The notes below the pieces were generated by a model, which saw only the letters and a program-made list of their open reading frames with translations, had not been told where the DNA came from and made no database searches. Below are positions 1-8,127 of a DNA stretch of 64,000 bases, piece by piece; position 1 is the first letter of the stretch; the number at the start of each line of letters is the position of its first letter. The stretch spans positions 13,033 to 77,032 of the forward strand of contig DASSKK010000071.1 of NCBI GenBank assembly GCA_035690495.1. Direction: 5' to 3'. This DNA is from DASSKK01 sp035690495 (GTDB taxonomy: Bacteria; Actinomycetota; Actinomycetes; Propionibacteriales; Nocardioidaceae). The translations under genes were made by a program, and so were the position numbers.

Positions 1-1421
1 CTGAGGGCGGTCCAGGTGCCGGTGCCGATGTCCGCGGCGCCGATGCGCACGGCGTACCTCCCGTCGCGGTAGCCGATCTCGGCGACCGAACCCGGCATCG
101 TGTAGGCGGGGTACGTCGACGCGGCGACCCCGAGCCCGACCAGCCAGGACCCCTCGCGGCGGGTCCCCGCGCCTGCCCTGGCGTCCCAGCCGAACCTCTC
201 CGCACCGGTGCGCAGGCACTCCACCAGGTGCCTTCCCGACCAGGGCTTTCCCGACTCGGGGTCGACGTCCGGCTCGTTGCGCATGCGCAGCTCGATCGGG
301 TCCAGCCCGCACGCGTGGGCCAGCTCGTCGACCGCGGACTCCAGCGCGTACATCCCGGGCGCCTCGCCGGGTGCCCGCATCCACGACGGCACGGGTACGT
401 CGAGGGCAGCCAGCCGGTGGGTGGTGCGCCGGTTCGGCGCGGCGTACATCATCCGGCTGCACGTCGCGGTCTGCTCGGCGAACTCCTTGATCCGCGAGGT
501 CTGCTCGACCGCGTCATGGCACAGGGCGGTCAGCCGGCCGTCCGCGTCGGCGGCCAGCCGCAGCCGAGAGATGGTCGGGGTGCGGTAGCCGGTCACCGCG
601 AACATCTGCTGGCGCGTCACCGCGAGCTTCACCGGCCGCCCGCCGGCCAGCTGGGCGGCGAGCACCGCGAGCACGTTGTGGGCGTGGGGGCGCCCCTTGG
701 AGCCGAACCCGCCCCCGACGTACGGCGAGACCACCCGCACCTGGGTGTCGAGCCCGAACACCCGCGCCAGCACGGCGCGTACCCCGTGCACGCTCTGGGT
801 GGAGTCGTAGACGGTCAGCGTCGGACCCTCGCCGCCGGGACGCCAGACGGCGACGCTGGTGTGCGGCTCCAGCGGGTTGTTGTGCTCCATCGGGGTCTTG
901 TAGGTCTCGTCGACGAGGACGTCGGCCTCCCCGATCGCCGCGAACACGTCTCCGATGTCCGTGTCGGTGTCGTAGGTGGGGTTCACCGAGTCCGGCGTGT
1001 AGACCTCGCCGTCCTCGCGCTCCAGCCGCGTGTCGTGCGGCTGCTCCTCGTAGTCGATCTCGACCAGGCTTGCGGCGTGCCTGGCGATCTCCTGGGTCTC
1101 GGCGACCACTCCCCCGATCAGCTCGCCGCGGAAGGCGACGTCCGCGCCCTGGCAGATCGCCAGCTCGCGGTCCTCGGTGTCGTCGAGCCGGCTGGCGTTG
1201 CGGTGGGTCAGCACCGCGATGACCCCCTCGGTCGCCTCGGCCGCGGTGCTGTCTATGCGGGTGATCGTGCCCCGGGCGATCGTGGCCTGCAGCGGGTGCA
1301 GGTAGGCCGCGTTCTCCAGGGGCTGCTCGAAGGCATACGCCGCGCGGCCGAGCACCTTCGCGGGGCCGTCGAGGCGCTGGAGGGACGTGCCGACCGACGA
1401 GGCCGGCGACATCTCGGTCAT
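1..1421 (-). CDS. Molybdopterin-binding subunit of a xanthine dehydrogenase/aldehyde oxidoreductase family enzyme (partial)
   Basis: Large catalytic subunit of a three-subunit molybdenum hydroxylase (PaoC/YagR type), which oxidises aldehydes or N-heterocycles using the Mo-pterin cofactor. About 473 N-terminal residues are visible; families of this type run to roughly 730-780, so the C-terminal third lies off the left edge. The opening contains the usual 'R-L-D-G-x-A-K-V-x-G-x-A-x-Y' stretch, and a glycine-rich GGGFGSKG cofactor-binding loop appears about halfway through the visible part. The ATG at 1421 overlaps the stop of the FAD subunit in an ATGA arrangement, so the subunits are translationally coupled. 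The substrate cannot be told from sequence. The order small-FAD-Mo matches PaoABC. Confidence 0.9.
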   Translation of the reverse strand, partial: MTEMSPASSVGTSLQRLDGPAKVLGRAAYAFEQPLENAAYLHPLQATIARGTITRIDSTAAEATEGVIAVLTHRNASRLDDTEDRELAICQGADVAFRGELIGGVVAETQEIARHAASLVEIDYEEQPHDTRLEREDGEVYTPDSVNPTYDTDTDIGDVFAAIGEADVLVDETYKTPMEHNNPLEPHTSVAVWRPGGEGPTLTVYDSTQSVHGVRAVLARVFGLDTQVRVVSPYVGGGFGSKGRPHAHNVLAVLAAQLAGGRPVKLAVTRQQMFAVTGYRTPTISRLRLAADADGRLTALCHDAVEQTSRIKEFAEQTATCSRMMYAAPNRRTTHRLAALDVPVPSWMRAPGEAPGMYALESAVDELAHACGLDPIELRMRNEPDVDPESGKPWSGRHLVECLRTGAERFGWDARAGAGTRREGSWLVGLGVAASTYPAYTMPGSVAEIGYRDGRYAVRIGAADIGTGTWTAL

Positions 1422-2476
1422 CGACGCGTCCCCTCGGACTCGGCTCCGCTATCTGCTGCCGAGAGCTCACGCAGCACCGAGACGAGCGTGTTGCGCAGCA
1501 GCCCCACCTTGAACTCGTTGCCCTCGGTGAAGTCCCCCGCCGCCCCACCCACGGGACTGGCCTGCGCGAGCTCCGCGTCGGCCGCGTCCAGGAACGCCTG
1601 CTCCTGCGCCTCGGGATCGTCCGGGTCGAGAGCGACCCCGGCCAGCGCGTCCTCGGCGAGGTGTGCGCGCCACGGCTTGTGGGCGACGCCGCCGAAGGCG
1701 ATCCTGGCCTCGCGCACGGTGCCGCCTTCCACGTCGAGCGAGGCCGCGACCGAGACCAGCGCGAAGGCGAACGAGGCTCGGTCGCGGACCTTGCGGTAGG
1801 TCGACTTGGCCCCCGACGGAGCGGGCAGCTCGACCGCGGTGATCAGGTCGCCGTGGGCCAGGACAGTGTCGCGGTCCGGCTCGTCGCCTGGCAGCCGGTG
1901 CAGGTCCACCACCGGGATGCGACGCTCACCGGCCGGGCCGAGCACCACGACCGTCGCGTCCAGGGCGGCCAGCGCCACGGCCATGTCGGAGGGGTGGACG
2001 GCCAGACAGCTCTCGGAGGCGCCGAAGATCGCGTGGTAGCGGGTGTACCCGCCGACCGCGGAGCAGCCGGAGCCGGGCTCGCGCTTGTTGCACGGTGTGG
2101 TCACGTCCTGGAAGTAGGCGCACCGGGTGCGCTGCAGCAGGTTGCCCGCCGTGGTCGCGGCGTTGCGGATCTGTCCGGAGGCGCCGGCGAGCAGAGCCCG
2201 GGACAGCATCGGGTAGTCGCGGCGGACGACGGGGTGTGCCGCGAGGTCGGCGTTGGGCACGGTCGCACCTATCCGCAGACCCCCGTCCTCGGAACGCTCG
2301 ACCTCGCCGAGCGGGAGTCGGCGCACGTCGACGACCAGCGTGGGGGTGGCGACACCGAGGCGCAGGTGGTCGACGAGATTGGTGCCGCCGCCGAGGTAGG
2401 ACGCATCGGGGTGCTCGGACAGCAGCGCGACCGCCTGGTTCGGGTCCTCGGCGGTCACGAGCTCGAACGGTCTCAC
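1418..2476 (-). CDS. FAD- (and probable 4Fe-4S-) binding subunit of the molybdenum oxidoreductase, PaoB/YagS type
   Basis: Medium subunit of the molybdenum hydroxylase; it passes electrons from the Fe-S subunit to FAD. 352 residues from a GTG at 2476 that overlaps the upstream stop (GTGA). An FAD-loop GGGTNL is at residues 29-34. Cysteines at about 119, 129, 138 and 157 sit in a 'C-x9-C-N-K-R-x-P-G-S-G-C ... S-x-S-C-x-A-x-H-P-S-D-M' arrangement, which is the extra 4Fe-4S insertion known from PaoB/YagS and 4-hydroxybenzoyl-CoA reductase rather than from classical xanthine dehydrogenase. A longer upstream extension of this reading frame is out-of-frame overlap with the small-subunit gene and was discarded. 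Confidence 0.9.
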   Translation of the reverse strand: MRPFELVTAEDPNQAVALLSEHPDASYLGGGTNLVDHLRLGVATPTLVVDVRRLPLGEVERSEDGGLRIGATVPNADLAAHPVVRRDYPMLSRALLAGASGQIRNAATTAGNLLQRTRCAYFQDVTTPCNKREPGSGCSAVGGYTRYHAIFGASESCLAVHPSDMAVALAALDATVVVLGPAGERRIPVVDLHRLPGDEPDRDTVLAHGDLITAVELPAPSGAKSTYRKVRDRASFAFALVSVAASLDVEGGTVREARIAFGGVAHKPWRAHLAEDALAGVALDPDDPEAQEQAFLDAADAELAQASPVGGAAGDFTEGNEFKVGLLRNTLVSVLRELSAADSGAESEGTRR

Positions 2477-3005
2477 CGAGCCGCGCCCGTCTGCCGCTGG
2501 GCCACCTCGCGCACCGCGTCGAGGATGCCGACGTAGGCGCCGCACCGGCACAGGTTGCCGCTCATCCGCTCGCGGATCTCCGCGTCGTCGAGGCCTTCGG
2601 CGCTTGCGTCTGCGGCGAGGTCGGCGCTCACGTAGCTCGGGCTTCCCGATGCCGCCTCGTCGAGCATGCCCACGGCGGAGCAGACCTGCCCCGGTGTGCA
2701 GTAGCCGCACTGGAACCCGTCGTGGTCGAGGAGGGCCTGCTGCACCGGATGCAGCTGGTCGCCGTCGGCCAGCCCGGCCGCGGTGACCACCTGGGCATCG
2801 TCGTGGGCGGCTGCGAGCGCAGGCAGCTGAGCATCCGACGGTCGTCGAGCAGGACCGTGCACGCTCCGCACTGGCCGTGGTCGCAGCCCTTCTTCGGGGA
2901 GAAGTTGCCGAGGCGGTCGCGGAGCGTGTCGAGCAGGCTGGCCCGGGTGTCGACGGAGAGCCGGTGCTGCTCCCCGTCCACGGTCAGCGTGATGTCTCGT
3001 TCCAC
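2473..3005 (-). pseudogene. 2Fe-2S subunit of the molybdenum oxidoreductase, with an apparent 1-nt frameshift near 2820
   Basis: Small subunit with two 2Fe-2S clusters (PaoA/YagT type). Frame 1, from a GTG at 3005, gives the plant-ferredoxin domain with Cys41, Cys46, Cys49 and Cys61 (CDHGQCGAC...SCL). A different frame then gives 'LAAAHDDAQ' and the second domain with GFQCGYCTPGQ and GNLCRCGAY, ending at 2473. The two halves join only if one base is restored around 2819-2821, where family members read 'SCL-x-LA'. Either the gene is broken, which should disable the whole enzyme, or this is a consensus error; the flanking subunit genes are intact, which favours an error or a very recent mutation. 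The start lies 22 bases inside the end of the MFS gene. No Tat signal is visible. Confidence 0.8.
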
Positions 3006-4573
3006 TCGTCATCGCTACCCGCACGGCGGCGCCGCAAACGCCGCTCCCGCAGGCGCTGCACGTGCCGCTGGTTGCGCACCCCGTCGGGCACGAACGGAGC
3101 CGCGACCTCGTCGACCGCCCGCGGGCGCACGTGCACCACGGTGCGCGGGGAGGCGAGCGCCTGCCTGCCCTCGTTGAGCCAGCCCTCCAGATCCGGTCGG
3201 CGCAGCCGCGCCCCGCTGAGTGCCGGGATCGCCAACGCGGCGCCGAGCCCCGCCAGCGACAGCGCCGTCATCGCGGCCAGGCCGATCCGCACCCCGCCGG
3301 CGAGCGTGGGCCGGCTCGTCGCGACGTACAGCACGATCGGGGCGACGGCGTACGCCGCCTCCGACCGCAGCAGCTCGACGAGGGCGAAGGCGCGGGCGAG
3401 CTTGTCCGACGTCACGCCGAACGAGGCGAGGAACAGGCCCGGCGAGACCGTCGCCCCGGCACCGAAGCCGAGCAGGAAGGACGCTCCGGACACCACCTCT
3501 CCGGTGGAGCCCGCACCGAGCAGCAGCAGCACGCCGGAGCCGCCCGCGAGCGCGACCAGCCCGACGTTCACCAGCACCGGCAGCCAGCGGGTGCGGAACA
3601 GTGCGCCGAAGGCCGCCGCGGCGACCAGCAGCCCGACCGGCATCGGCCAGAACTGCACGGCCGCCGCGATCGGGCCCTGCCCGGCGACGGTCGCGAGGAA
3701 GGTCTGCACCAGCTCGACCACCGTGACGAACGCCGCGCCCGCGATCATCGCCACGAGGATCCCGGTCACCGGCAGCTGGGTGGACAGCGCCTCCACGGGC
3801 ATCAGCGCGTCGGGTTTGCGGTACTGCAGCACGATCAGCAGCACGAGCGCGGCGAGCCCGACCAGGAACGGCGCCAGGAACAGCGGCGAGGCGAACCCGA
3901 CGGCCGCGACCGTCGCGGCGGCGAAGAAGGGCAGCACCGTCGAGGCGAGCGCCAGGCCCAGAGCCGGCCGGTCGAACCGCCGCTCGGGGTCCGGCGGGAC
4001 GAGGTGCACGTAGCCGACCGCGGCGACGGCGAACCCGATCGCGCCCAAGGCAGCCGCGATGCCCAGCATCGCCCGCCAGGCGCCGGTCTGCGCGGCGACC
4101 CCGCCGATCAGCGGCCCGACCGCGCTGGCGCCGAACAGCCCGATGTTCACGATCACGACCGTGCCGGGCAGCCGGTCCACGCCGAACCGGGTCACCAGCG
4201 GCGGGAGCGCGCTGATCAGCATGAACCCGGTGGCCGCGCCTTCCAGGACTCGTCCGGCGATGAAGAGCTCGACGCTCGGAGCGACTGCGGCCAGCACGGA
4301 CCCGACCACGAACATCGCCTCGTAGCACAAGAACAGGTTGCGCTGCAGGTAGCGCTGGGCGAGCTGGGCGGCGGCCACCGCGCCGAAGGCGTAGCCGGCG
4401 TTGCTCAGCGCGCCGGCCAGCGCGAGCGTGCCCTCCGACGTGCCCAGGTCGTGGGCGATCGTTCCCGCGAGCGGCACGAACGCGATCGCCAGGACGATGT
4501 TCGGGCACAGGCCGAGCAGGACGATGGCCACGGCCAGGCCGTAGCTGCCCTCATACCGCTCACGTGCGTGCAC
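2984..4573 (-). CDS. Major facilitator superfamily transporter
   Basis: A multi-spanning membrane transporter of about 529 residues with at least 12 hydrophobic segments and an N-terminal 'G-L-C-P-N-I-V-L-A' first helix. The charged cytoplasmic C-terminal tail is unusually long (about 70 residues, arginine-rich). I chose the GTG at 4573 because GGAGGG lies four bases upstream; an alternative in-frame GTG at 4684 would add 37 hydrophilic residues. It sits directly upstream of, and overlaps, the molybdenum oxidoreductase operon, so it may import that enzyme's substrate or export its product. That link is inference from position only; the substrate is unknown. Confidence 0.8.
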   Translation of the reverse strand: MHARERYEGSYGLAVAIVLLGLCPNIVLAIAFVPLAGTIAHDLGTSEGTLALAGALSNAGYAFGAVAAAQLAQRYLQRNLFLCYEAMFVVGSVLAAVAPSVELFIAGRVLEGAATGFMLISALPPLVTRFGVDRLPGTVVIVNIGLFGASAVGPLIGGVAAQTGAWRAMLGIAAALGAIGFAVAAVGYVHLVPPDPERRFDRPALGLALASTVLPFFAAATVAAVGFASPLFLAPFLVGLAALVLLIVLQYRKPDALMPVEALSTQLPVTGILVAMIAGAAFVTVVELVQTFLATVAGQGPIAAAVQFWPMPVGLLVAAAAFGALFRTRWLPVLVNVGLVALAGGSGVLLLLGAGSTGEVVSGASFLLGFGAGATVSPGLFLASFGVTSDKLARAFALVELLRSEAAYAVAPIVLYVATSRPTLAGGVRIGLAAMTALSLAGLGAALAIPALSGARLRRPDLEGWLNEGRQALASPRTVVHVRPRAVDEVAAPFVPDGVRNQRHVQRLRERRLRRRRAGSDDEWNETSR

Positions 4574-4626
4574 ATTTCCCTCCGCCGCCTCAGTCGCTGT
4601 TGCGGTCGGGTACCCGGCGTCCCTCC

Positions 4627-4690
4627 CGGCCATGTGAGCGGATCCGGCCCCGATTTCGCGGATCTCGGGGCCGTGTTCGGTCACATGGCG
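4627..4690. repeat. Nested palindromic element, copy A (likely hflX terminator)
   Basis: An outer inverted repeat (GGCCATGTGA / TCACATGGC) encloses an inner hairpin of eight perfect pairs (GGCCCCGA / TCGGGGCC) with an 11-base loop. It lies eight bases past the hflX stop. A second copy with about the same length and layout is at 11117-11181. The position suggests transcription termination or 3' end protection. Confidence 0.7.
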
Positions 4691-4697
4691 GGTGCCC

Positions 4698-6209
4698 TCA
4701 GGCGGTTAGGTACGGCGTGAGCTCGCCGGCCAGCTTCGGGTCGACGCGCCCGCGGACCACCGTGCCGTCGCCGGTGTGCTCCAGGTGGTCGACCTCGCCG
4801 GTGGTGTGGATCCGGTTCAGCAGATCGCCGCGCTCGTAGGGCAGCAGCGCCTCGAAGGCCACGTCGGGATGCGGCAGGTCCGCCTCGACGGCGTGCAGCG
4901 CCGCCTCGATGCCCTCGCCGGTCTTCGCCGAGACGACGACCGCGTGCGGTTCGCGCTGTCGCAGCCGGGCCACGACCAGCGGGTCGGCGAGGTCGGCCTT
5001 GTTGATCACCACCAGCTCGGGGACCTTGTCGGCGCCGATCTCGGCGAACACCTCACGCACCGCGGCGAGCTGCCCCTCCGGGTCGGGGTGCGAGCCGTCC
5101 ACCACGTGCAGGATCAGGTCGGAGTCCGCGACTTCCTCCAGCGTCGACCGGAACGCCTCGACGAGCTGGTGCGGCAGGTGGCGGACGAAGCCGACGGTGT
5201 CGCTGATCGTGTAGATCCGTCCGTCAGACGTGGTGGTGCGCCGGGTGGTCGGGTCGAGCGTGGCGAACAGCGCGTCCTCGACCAGCACGCCCGCGTCGGT
5301 GAGCCGGTTCAGCAGCGAGGACTTCCCGGCGTTGGTGTAGCCGGCGATCGCGACCGAGGGGACCTTGTTGCGCTGCCGGCCGGCGCGCTTGGTGTCCCGG
5401 GTGGTGCGCATGTGCGCGAGCTCTCGGCGCAGCCGGGCGATCTTGGTGTTGATCCTGCGCCGGTCGGTCTCGATCTTGGTCTCGCCGGGCCCGCGGCCGC
5501 CGATGCCGCCGCCCTGCGACCCGACTCGGCCGCCAGCCTGTCTGGACAGGTTGCCGCCCCAGCCGCGGAGCCGCTGCTTCATGTAGCTCAGCTGGGCGAG
5601 CTCGACCTGGGCCTGGCCCTCCTTGGACTTCGCGTGCTGGGCGAAGATGTCGAGGATCAGCGCGGTGCGGTCCACGACCTTGACCCGGACCCGGTCCTCG
5701 AGGTTGCGCAGCTGGCTGGGGGCGAGCTCCCCGTCGCAGATCACGGTGTCGGCGCCGGTGCTCGTCACGATCTCACGCAGCCCGTCGACCTTGCCGCGCC
5801 CGACGTAGGTAGCCGGGTCGGGCTTGTCACGACGCTGATAGAGCGCGTCGAGGACCTGCGAGCCGGCCGTCTCCGCGAGCAGGGCGAGCTCCGCGAGCGA
5901 GTTCTCCGCGTCGACGACGCTGCCCTCGGTCCAGACCCCGACCAGCACGACGCGCTCCAGGCGCAGCTGGCGGTACTCGACCTCGGAGATGTCCTCCAGC
6001 TCGGTCGACAGGCCGGCGACCCGTCGCAGGGCATAGCGTTCTGCGAGATCGAGATCGCCGCTGGTCTCCTCGGCGTCCTCCTCGGGATCGGGCTCGTCGT
6101 ACGCCTCGATCCCGATGGTCCCCCAGTCGTCCGGTGCGAGGTCGGCGCCCGGTGCGAGGTCGTCGGCGGAACGCTCAGGTTCCGCCTCGTAGTCGTGTGC
6201 GTGCGTCAT
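4698..6209 (-). CDS. hflX: GTPase HflX
   Basis: Ribosome-associated GTPase that rescues or splits stalled ribosomes. 503 residues from the ATG at 6209. The N-terminal HflX domain with its characteristic glycine-rich linker (GGRVGSQGGGIGGRGPGE) is followed by the G domain: G1 GYTNAGKSS, G3 DTVGF and G4 NKAD. An acidic N-terminal tail of about 60 residues precedes the domain, as in other actinobacterial HflX proteins. A TAGGCT box eight bases before the ATG suggests a promoter giving a very short or absent leader. It follows dapF in the conserved miaB-miaA-dapF-hflX order, and the palindromic element at 4627-4690 follows its stop. Confidence 0.95.
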   Translation of the reverse strand: MTHAHDYEAEPERSADDLAPGADLAPDDWGTIGIEAYDEPDPEEDAEETSGDLDLAERYALRRVAGLSTELEDISEVEYRQLRLERVVLVGVWTEGSVVDAENSLAELALLAETAGSQVLDALYQRRDKPDPATYVGRGKVDGLREIVTSTGADTVICDGELAPSQLRNLEDRVRVKVVDRTALILDIFAQHAKSKEGQAQVELAQLSYMKQRLRGWGGNLSRQAGGRVGSQGGGIGGRGPGETKIETDRRRINTKIARLRRELAHMRTTRDTKRAGRQRNKVPSVAIAGYTNAGKSSLLNRLTDAGVLVEDALFATLDPTTRRTTTSDGRIYTISDTVGFVRHLPHQLVEAFRSTLEEVADSDLILHVVDGSHPDPEGQLAAVREVFAEIGADKVPELVVINKADLADPLVVARLRQREPHAVVVSAKTGEGIEAALHAVEADLPHPDVAFEALLPYERGDLLNRIHTTGEVDHLEHTGDGTVVRGRVDPKLAGELTPYLTA

Positions 6210-6230
6210 CGCGCTCAAGCCTAGGCGCGG

Positions 6231-6248
6231 GCGTGCGTGCACGCACGC
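6231..6248. repeat. Perfect 18-bp palindrome in the dapF-hflX interval
   Basis: GCGTGCGTGCACGCACGC is fully self-complementary and made of alternating purine/pyrimidine steps. It lies 21 bases upstream of the hflX start, just upstream of its TAGGCT box, and after the dapF stop. It could be an operator, a cruciform or Z-DNA-forming site, or part of the dapF terminator. No factor can be named from sequence. Confidence 0.5.
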
Positions 6249-6282
6249 ACGTTTCCCCCAGGGGCCTTCCTCGATCGGTGCG

Positions 6283-7140
6283 TCAGCCGGTCCAGCGTCC
6301 CTCGGCGACGAGCACGGCGGGACCGGTCAGCCAGACCCGGTCGTCCTCGGCCCAGGTGACCTGGAGTGTGCCGCCCGGGACGTCGACCTGGTACGTCGTG
6401 CCGCGCGGCGCCCGGTCGGCCAGCGCCGCCGCGACCATCGCCGCGCAGGCGCCGGTGCCGCAGGAGCGGGTATCCCCCGAGCCGCGCTCGTGCACGCGGA
6501 TCGCCAAGCGGTGCTCGCCGCGTCGCACCACGAACTCCACGTTCACGCCCTCGGGGAAGTCGGCGGTCTCGTAGCGCGGCGGTGCGCTCAGGGCACCGGC
6601 GTCCTCCAGCCGCTCGACGAAGGCGACCGCGTGCGGGTTGCCCATCGACACGTGGGAGGCGGGCCAGGTGTGGCCCGGGACGCCGACCTTGGTCTCGGCG
6701 TTGACCTCCGGTGCGCCCATGTCCGCGCTGATCCGTCCGTCCGGCTCGAAGACGACGTGCTTGACACCGCTGCGGGTGCCGATCGGGAGCGCGCGGTCGG
6801 TGGGTACGCCGTGCTGCTCGGCCAGGTAGCGGGCGAGCACCCGGATGCCGTTACCGCACATCTGCGCGAGCGACCCGTCGGCGTTGCGGTAGTCCATGAA
6901 CCACTCCGCGGCCTCCCGGGCGCGCACCGCCGCTGGGTCGTCGTACGCCTGCGTGCGCACCACCCGGATCACCCCGTCCGCGCCGATCCCGGCACGCCGG
7001 TCGCACATCCGCGCGACCAGCCCCGGGCTCAGCGACCCCAGCGCGGTGCCGTCGGGGTCGGGCAGCAGCAGGAAGTCGTTCTCGGTGCCGTGGCCCTTCC
7101 AGAAGGCGACGGCCCCGGGGGGAGGGCTGGGCGCTGCCAT
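6283..7140 (-). CDS. dapF: Diaminopimelate epimerase
   Basis: Converts LL- to meso-diaminopimelate, the last step before lysine and the peptidoglycan cross-linking residue. 285 residues. The two catalytic cysteines are visible as Cys95 in MCGNG and Cys227 in SCGTGACA. The ATG at 7140 was chosen over an upstream in-frame start because the family begins just before 'F-x-K-G-H-G-T-E-N-D-F', found here at residues 13-23. A TATCGT box six bases before the ATG fits a leaderless promoter. The other lysine-pathway genes in the window are dapA (50029-50928) and dapB (58982-59734). Confidence 0.96.
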   Translation of the reverse strand: MAAPSPPPGAVAFWKGHGTENDFLLLPDPDGTALGSLSPGLVARMCDRRAGIGADGVIRVVRTQAYDDPAAVRAREAAEWFMDYRNADGSLAQMCGNGIRVLARYLAEQHGVPTDRALPIGTRSGVKHVVFEPDGRISADMGAPEVNAETKVGVPGHTWPASHVSMGNPHAVAFVERLEDAGALSAPPRYETADFPEGVNVEFVVRRGEHRLAIRVHERGSGDTRSCGTGACAAMVAAALADRAPRGTTYQVDVPGGTLQVTWAEDDRVWLTGPAVLVAEGRWTG

Positions 7141-7228
7141 GGCTCCACGATACGGCCGGCGGAGGCCGAGCACGTTGCGCCGGGCGTGGCGGCCGCATTA
7201 TGTCCGCTCGGTCTGGCACCGTGGTCCC

Positions 7229-7450
7229 ATGAGGAGCAAGTCGGACCTGCTGATGCTCAGCGGCCGGATGGCCGAGTGTCCCGACTGCGGCGAGCAACGG
7301 CTCTTCCTGCCCGTGGACCGGCCGGACTCCGGGGAGTTCTGCTGCACCGGCTGCGACGCGGCGGTCTACATGAGCGTGATGGCCGAGTGGGAGCGGTGGG
7401 GGACAGCAGCGGAGGAGCAGACGACGGACACCCGTCGGGGAGTCGCCTGA
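7229..7450 (+). CDS. Small zinc-ribbon-like protein
   Basis: A 73-residue soluble protein with two cysteine pairs (CPDC near residue 17 and CCTGC near residue 39) spaced as in a short zinc ribbon. No other domain is visible and I do not recognise a named family. It is divergent from dapF, with an 88-base gap that would hold both promoters, and it runs toward the ABC ATPase gene 23 bases downstream, so it may share that transcript. Function unknown; a regulatory or scaffold role is possible. Confidence 0.6.
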   Translation: MRSKSDLLMLSGRMAECPDCGEQRLFLPVDRPDSGEFCCTGCDAAVYMSVMAEWERWGTAAEEQTTDTRRGVA

Positions 7451-7473
7451 CCCGCACGCCGTAGGTTTCGGGT

Positions 7474-8127
7474 GTGAGCGAGCCCGGCAGTGCCCCGTCC
7501 GGCAGCCCGCCGCTGCTACGGGTGCGGGGGCTGACCCGGCGCTTCGGGGAGATCGCCGTCGTGCACGACCTCGACCTGGATGTCGCCGCCGGGCACGGCC
7601 TGGCGCTGGTCGGGCGCAACGGCGCCGGCAAGTCCACGGTGCTGCGCTGCATCGTCGGCGCGGACCGGCCCACCTCGGGCTCGGTCGAGCTGAACGGGGT
7701 GCGGATCGACGAGCGCTCGGAGCGGATCCGTCGCGACCTCGCGGTGGCGATGGACGACATGGACTTCTTCCCCGACCTGAGCGTGGTCGAGCACCTCGAC
7801 CTGCTGGCCCGAGCCCACGGCGTCGAGGACGCCGAGGCCGTCGTGGACGCCGTACTCGCCGAAGTGGGTCTGGTTCCGCAGTCCGACCAGCTGCCGCCGA
7901 CGCTGTCGTCCGGGCAGCGGCGCCGGCTGGCGCTGGCAAGCGCGTTCGTGCGTCCGCGTCGCCTGCTGGTCCTCGACGAGCCCGAGCAGCGGCTGGACGC
8001 CGCCGGACGGGCCTGGCTGGCCGAAAGGCTCCGCGCCGAGAAGGCCGACGGGCTCGGCGTACTGCTGGCCAGCCACGACGAGCAGCTGGTGGCCGCCGTC
8101 GCCGATGCCACCCTGAGCCTCGCGTGA
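7474..8127 (+). CDS. ABC transporter ATP-binding protein
   Basis: A 217-residue ABC ATPase with Walker A GRNGAGKST (residues 47-55), signature LSSGQRRRL, Walker B LLVLDEPEQRLD and a terminal switch His in ASHDEQ. It starts at GTG 7474 and ends in a GTGA overlap with the large membrane protein gene, so the two are coupled and probably form one complex. The signature has Ser in place of the first Gly of LSGGQ, which is tolerated in this superfamily. Substrate and direction are unknown; the single ATPase with a single large membrane partner resembles ABC-2-type exporters. Confidence 0.85.
   Translation: MSEPGSAPSGSPPLLRVRGLTRRFGEIAVVHDLDLDVAAGHGLALVGRNGAGKSTVLRCIVGADRPTSGSVELNGVRIDERSERIRRDLAVAMDDMDFFPDLSVVEHLDLLARAHGVEDAEAVVDAVLAEVGLVPQSDQLPPTLSSGQRRRLALASAFVRPRRLLVLDEPEQRLDAAGRAWLAERLRAEKADGLGVLLASHDEQLVAAVADATLSLA

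Noticed and set aside
3062..4720. 552-codon plus-strand frame opposite the MFS gene
   Set aside because: Antisense of hydrophobic codons gives a Gln/Arg/Asp-rich pseudo-protein.
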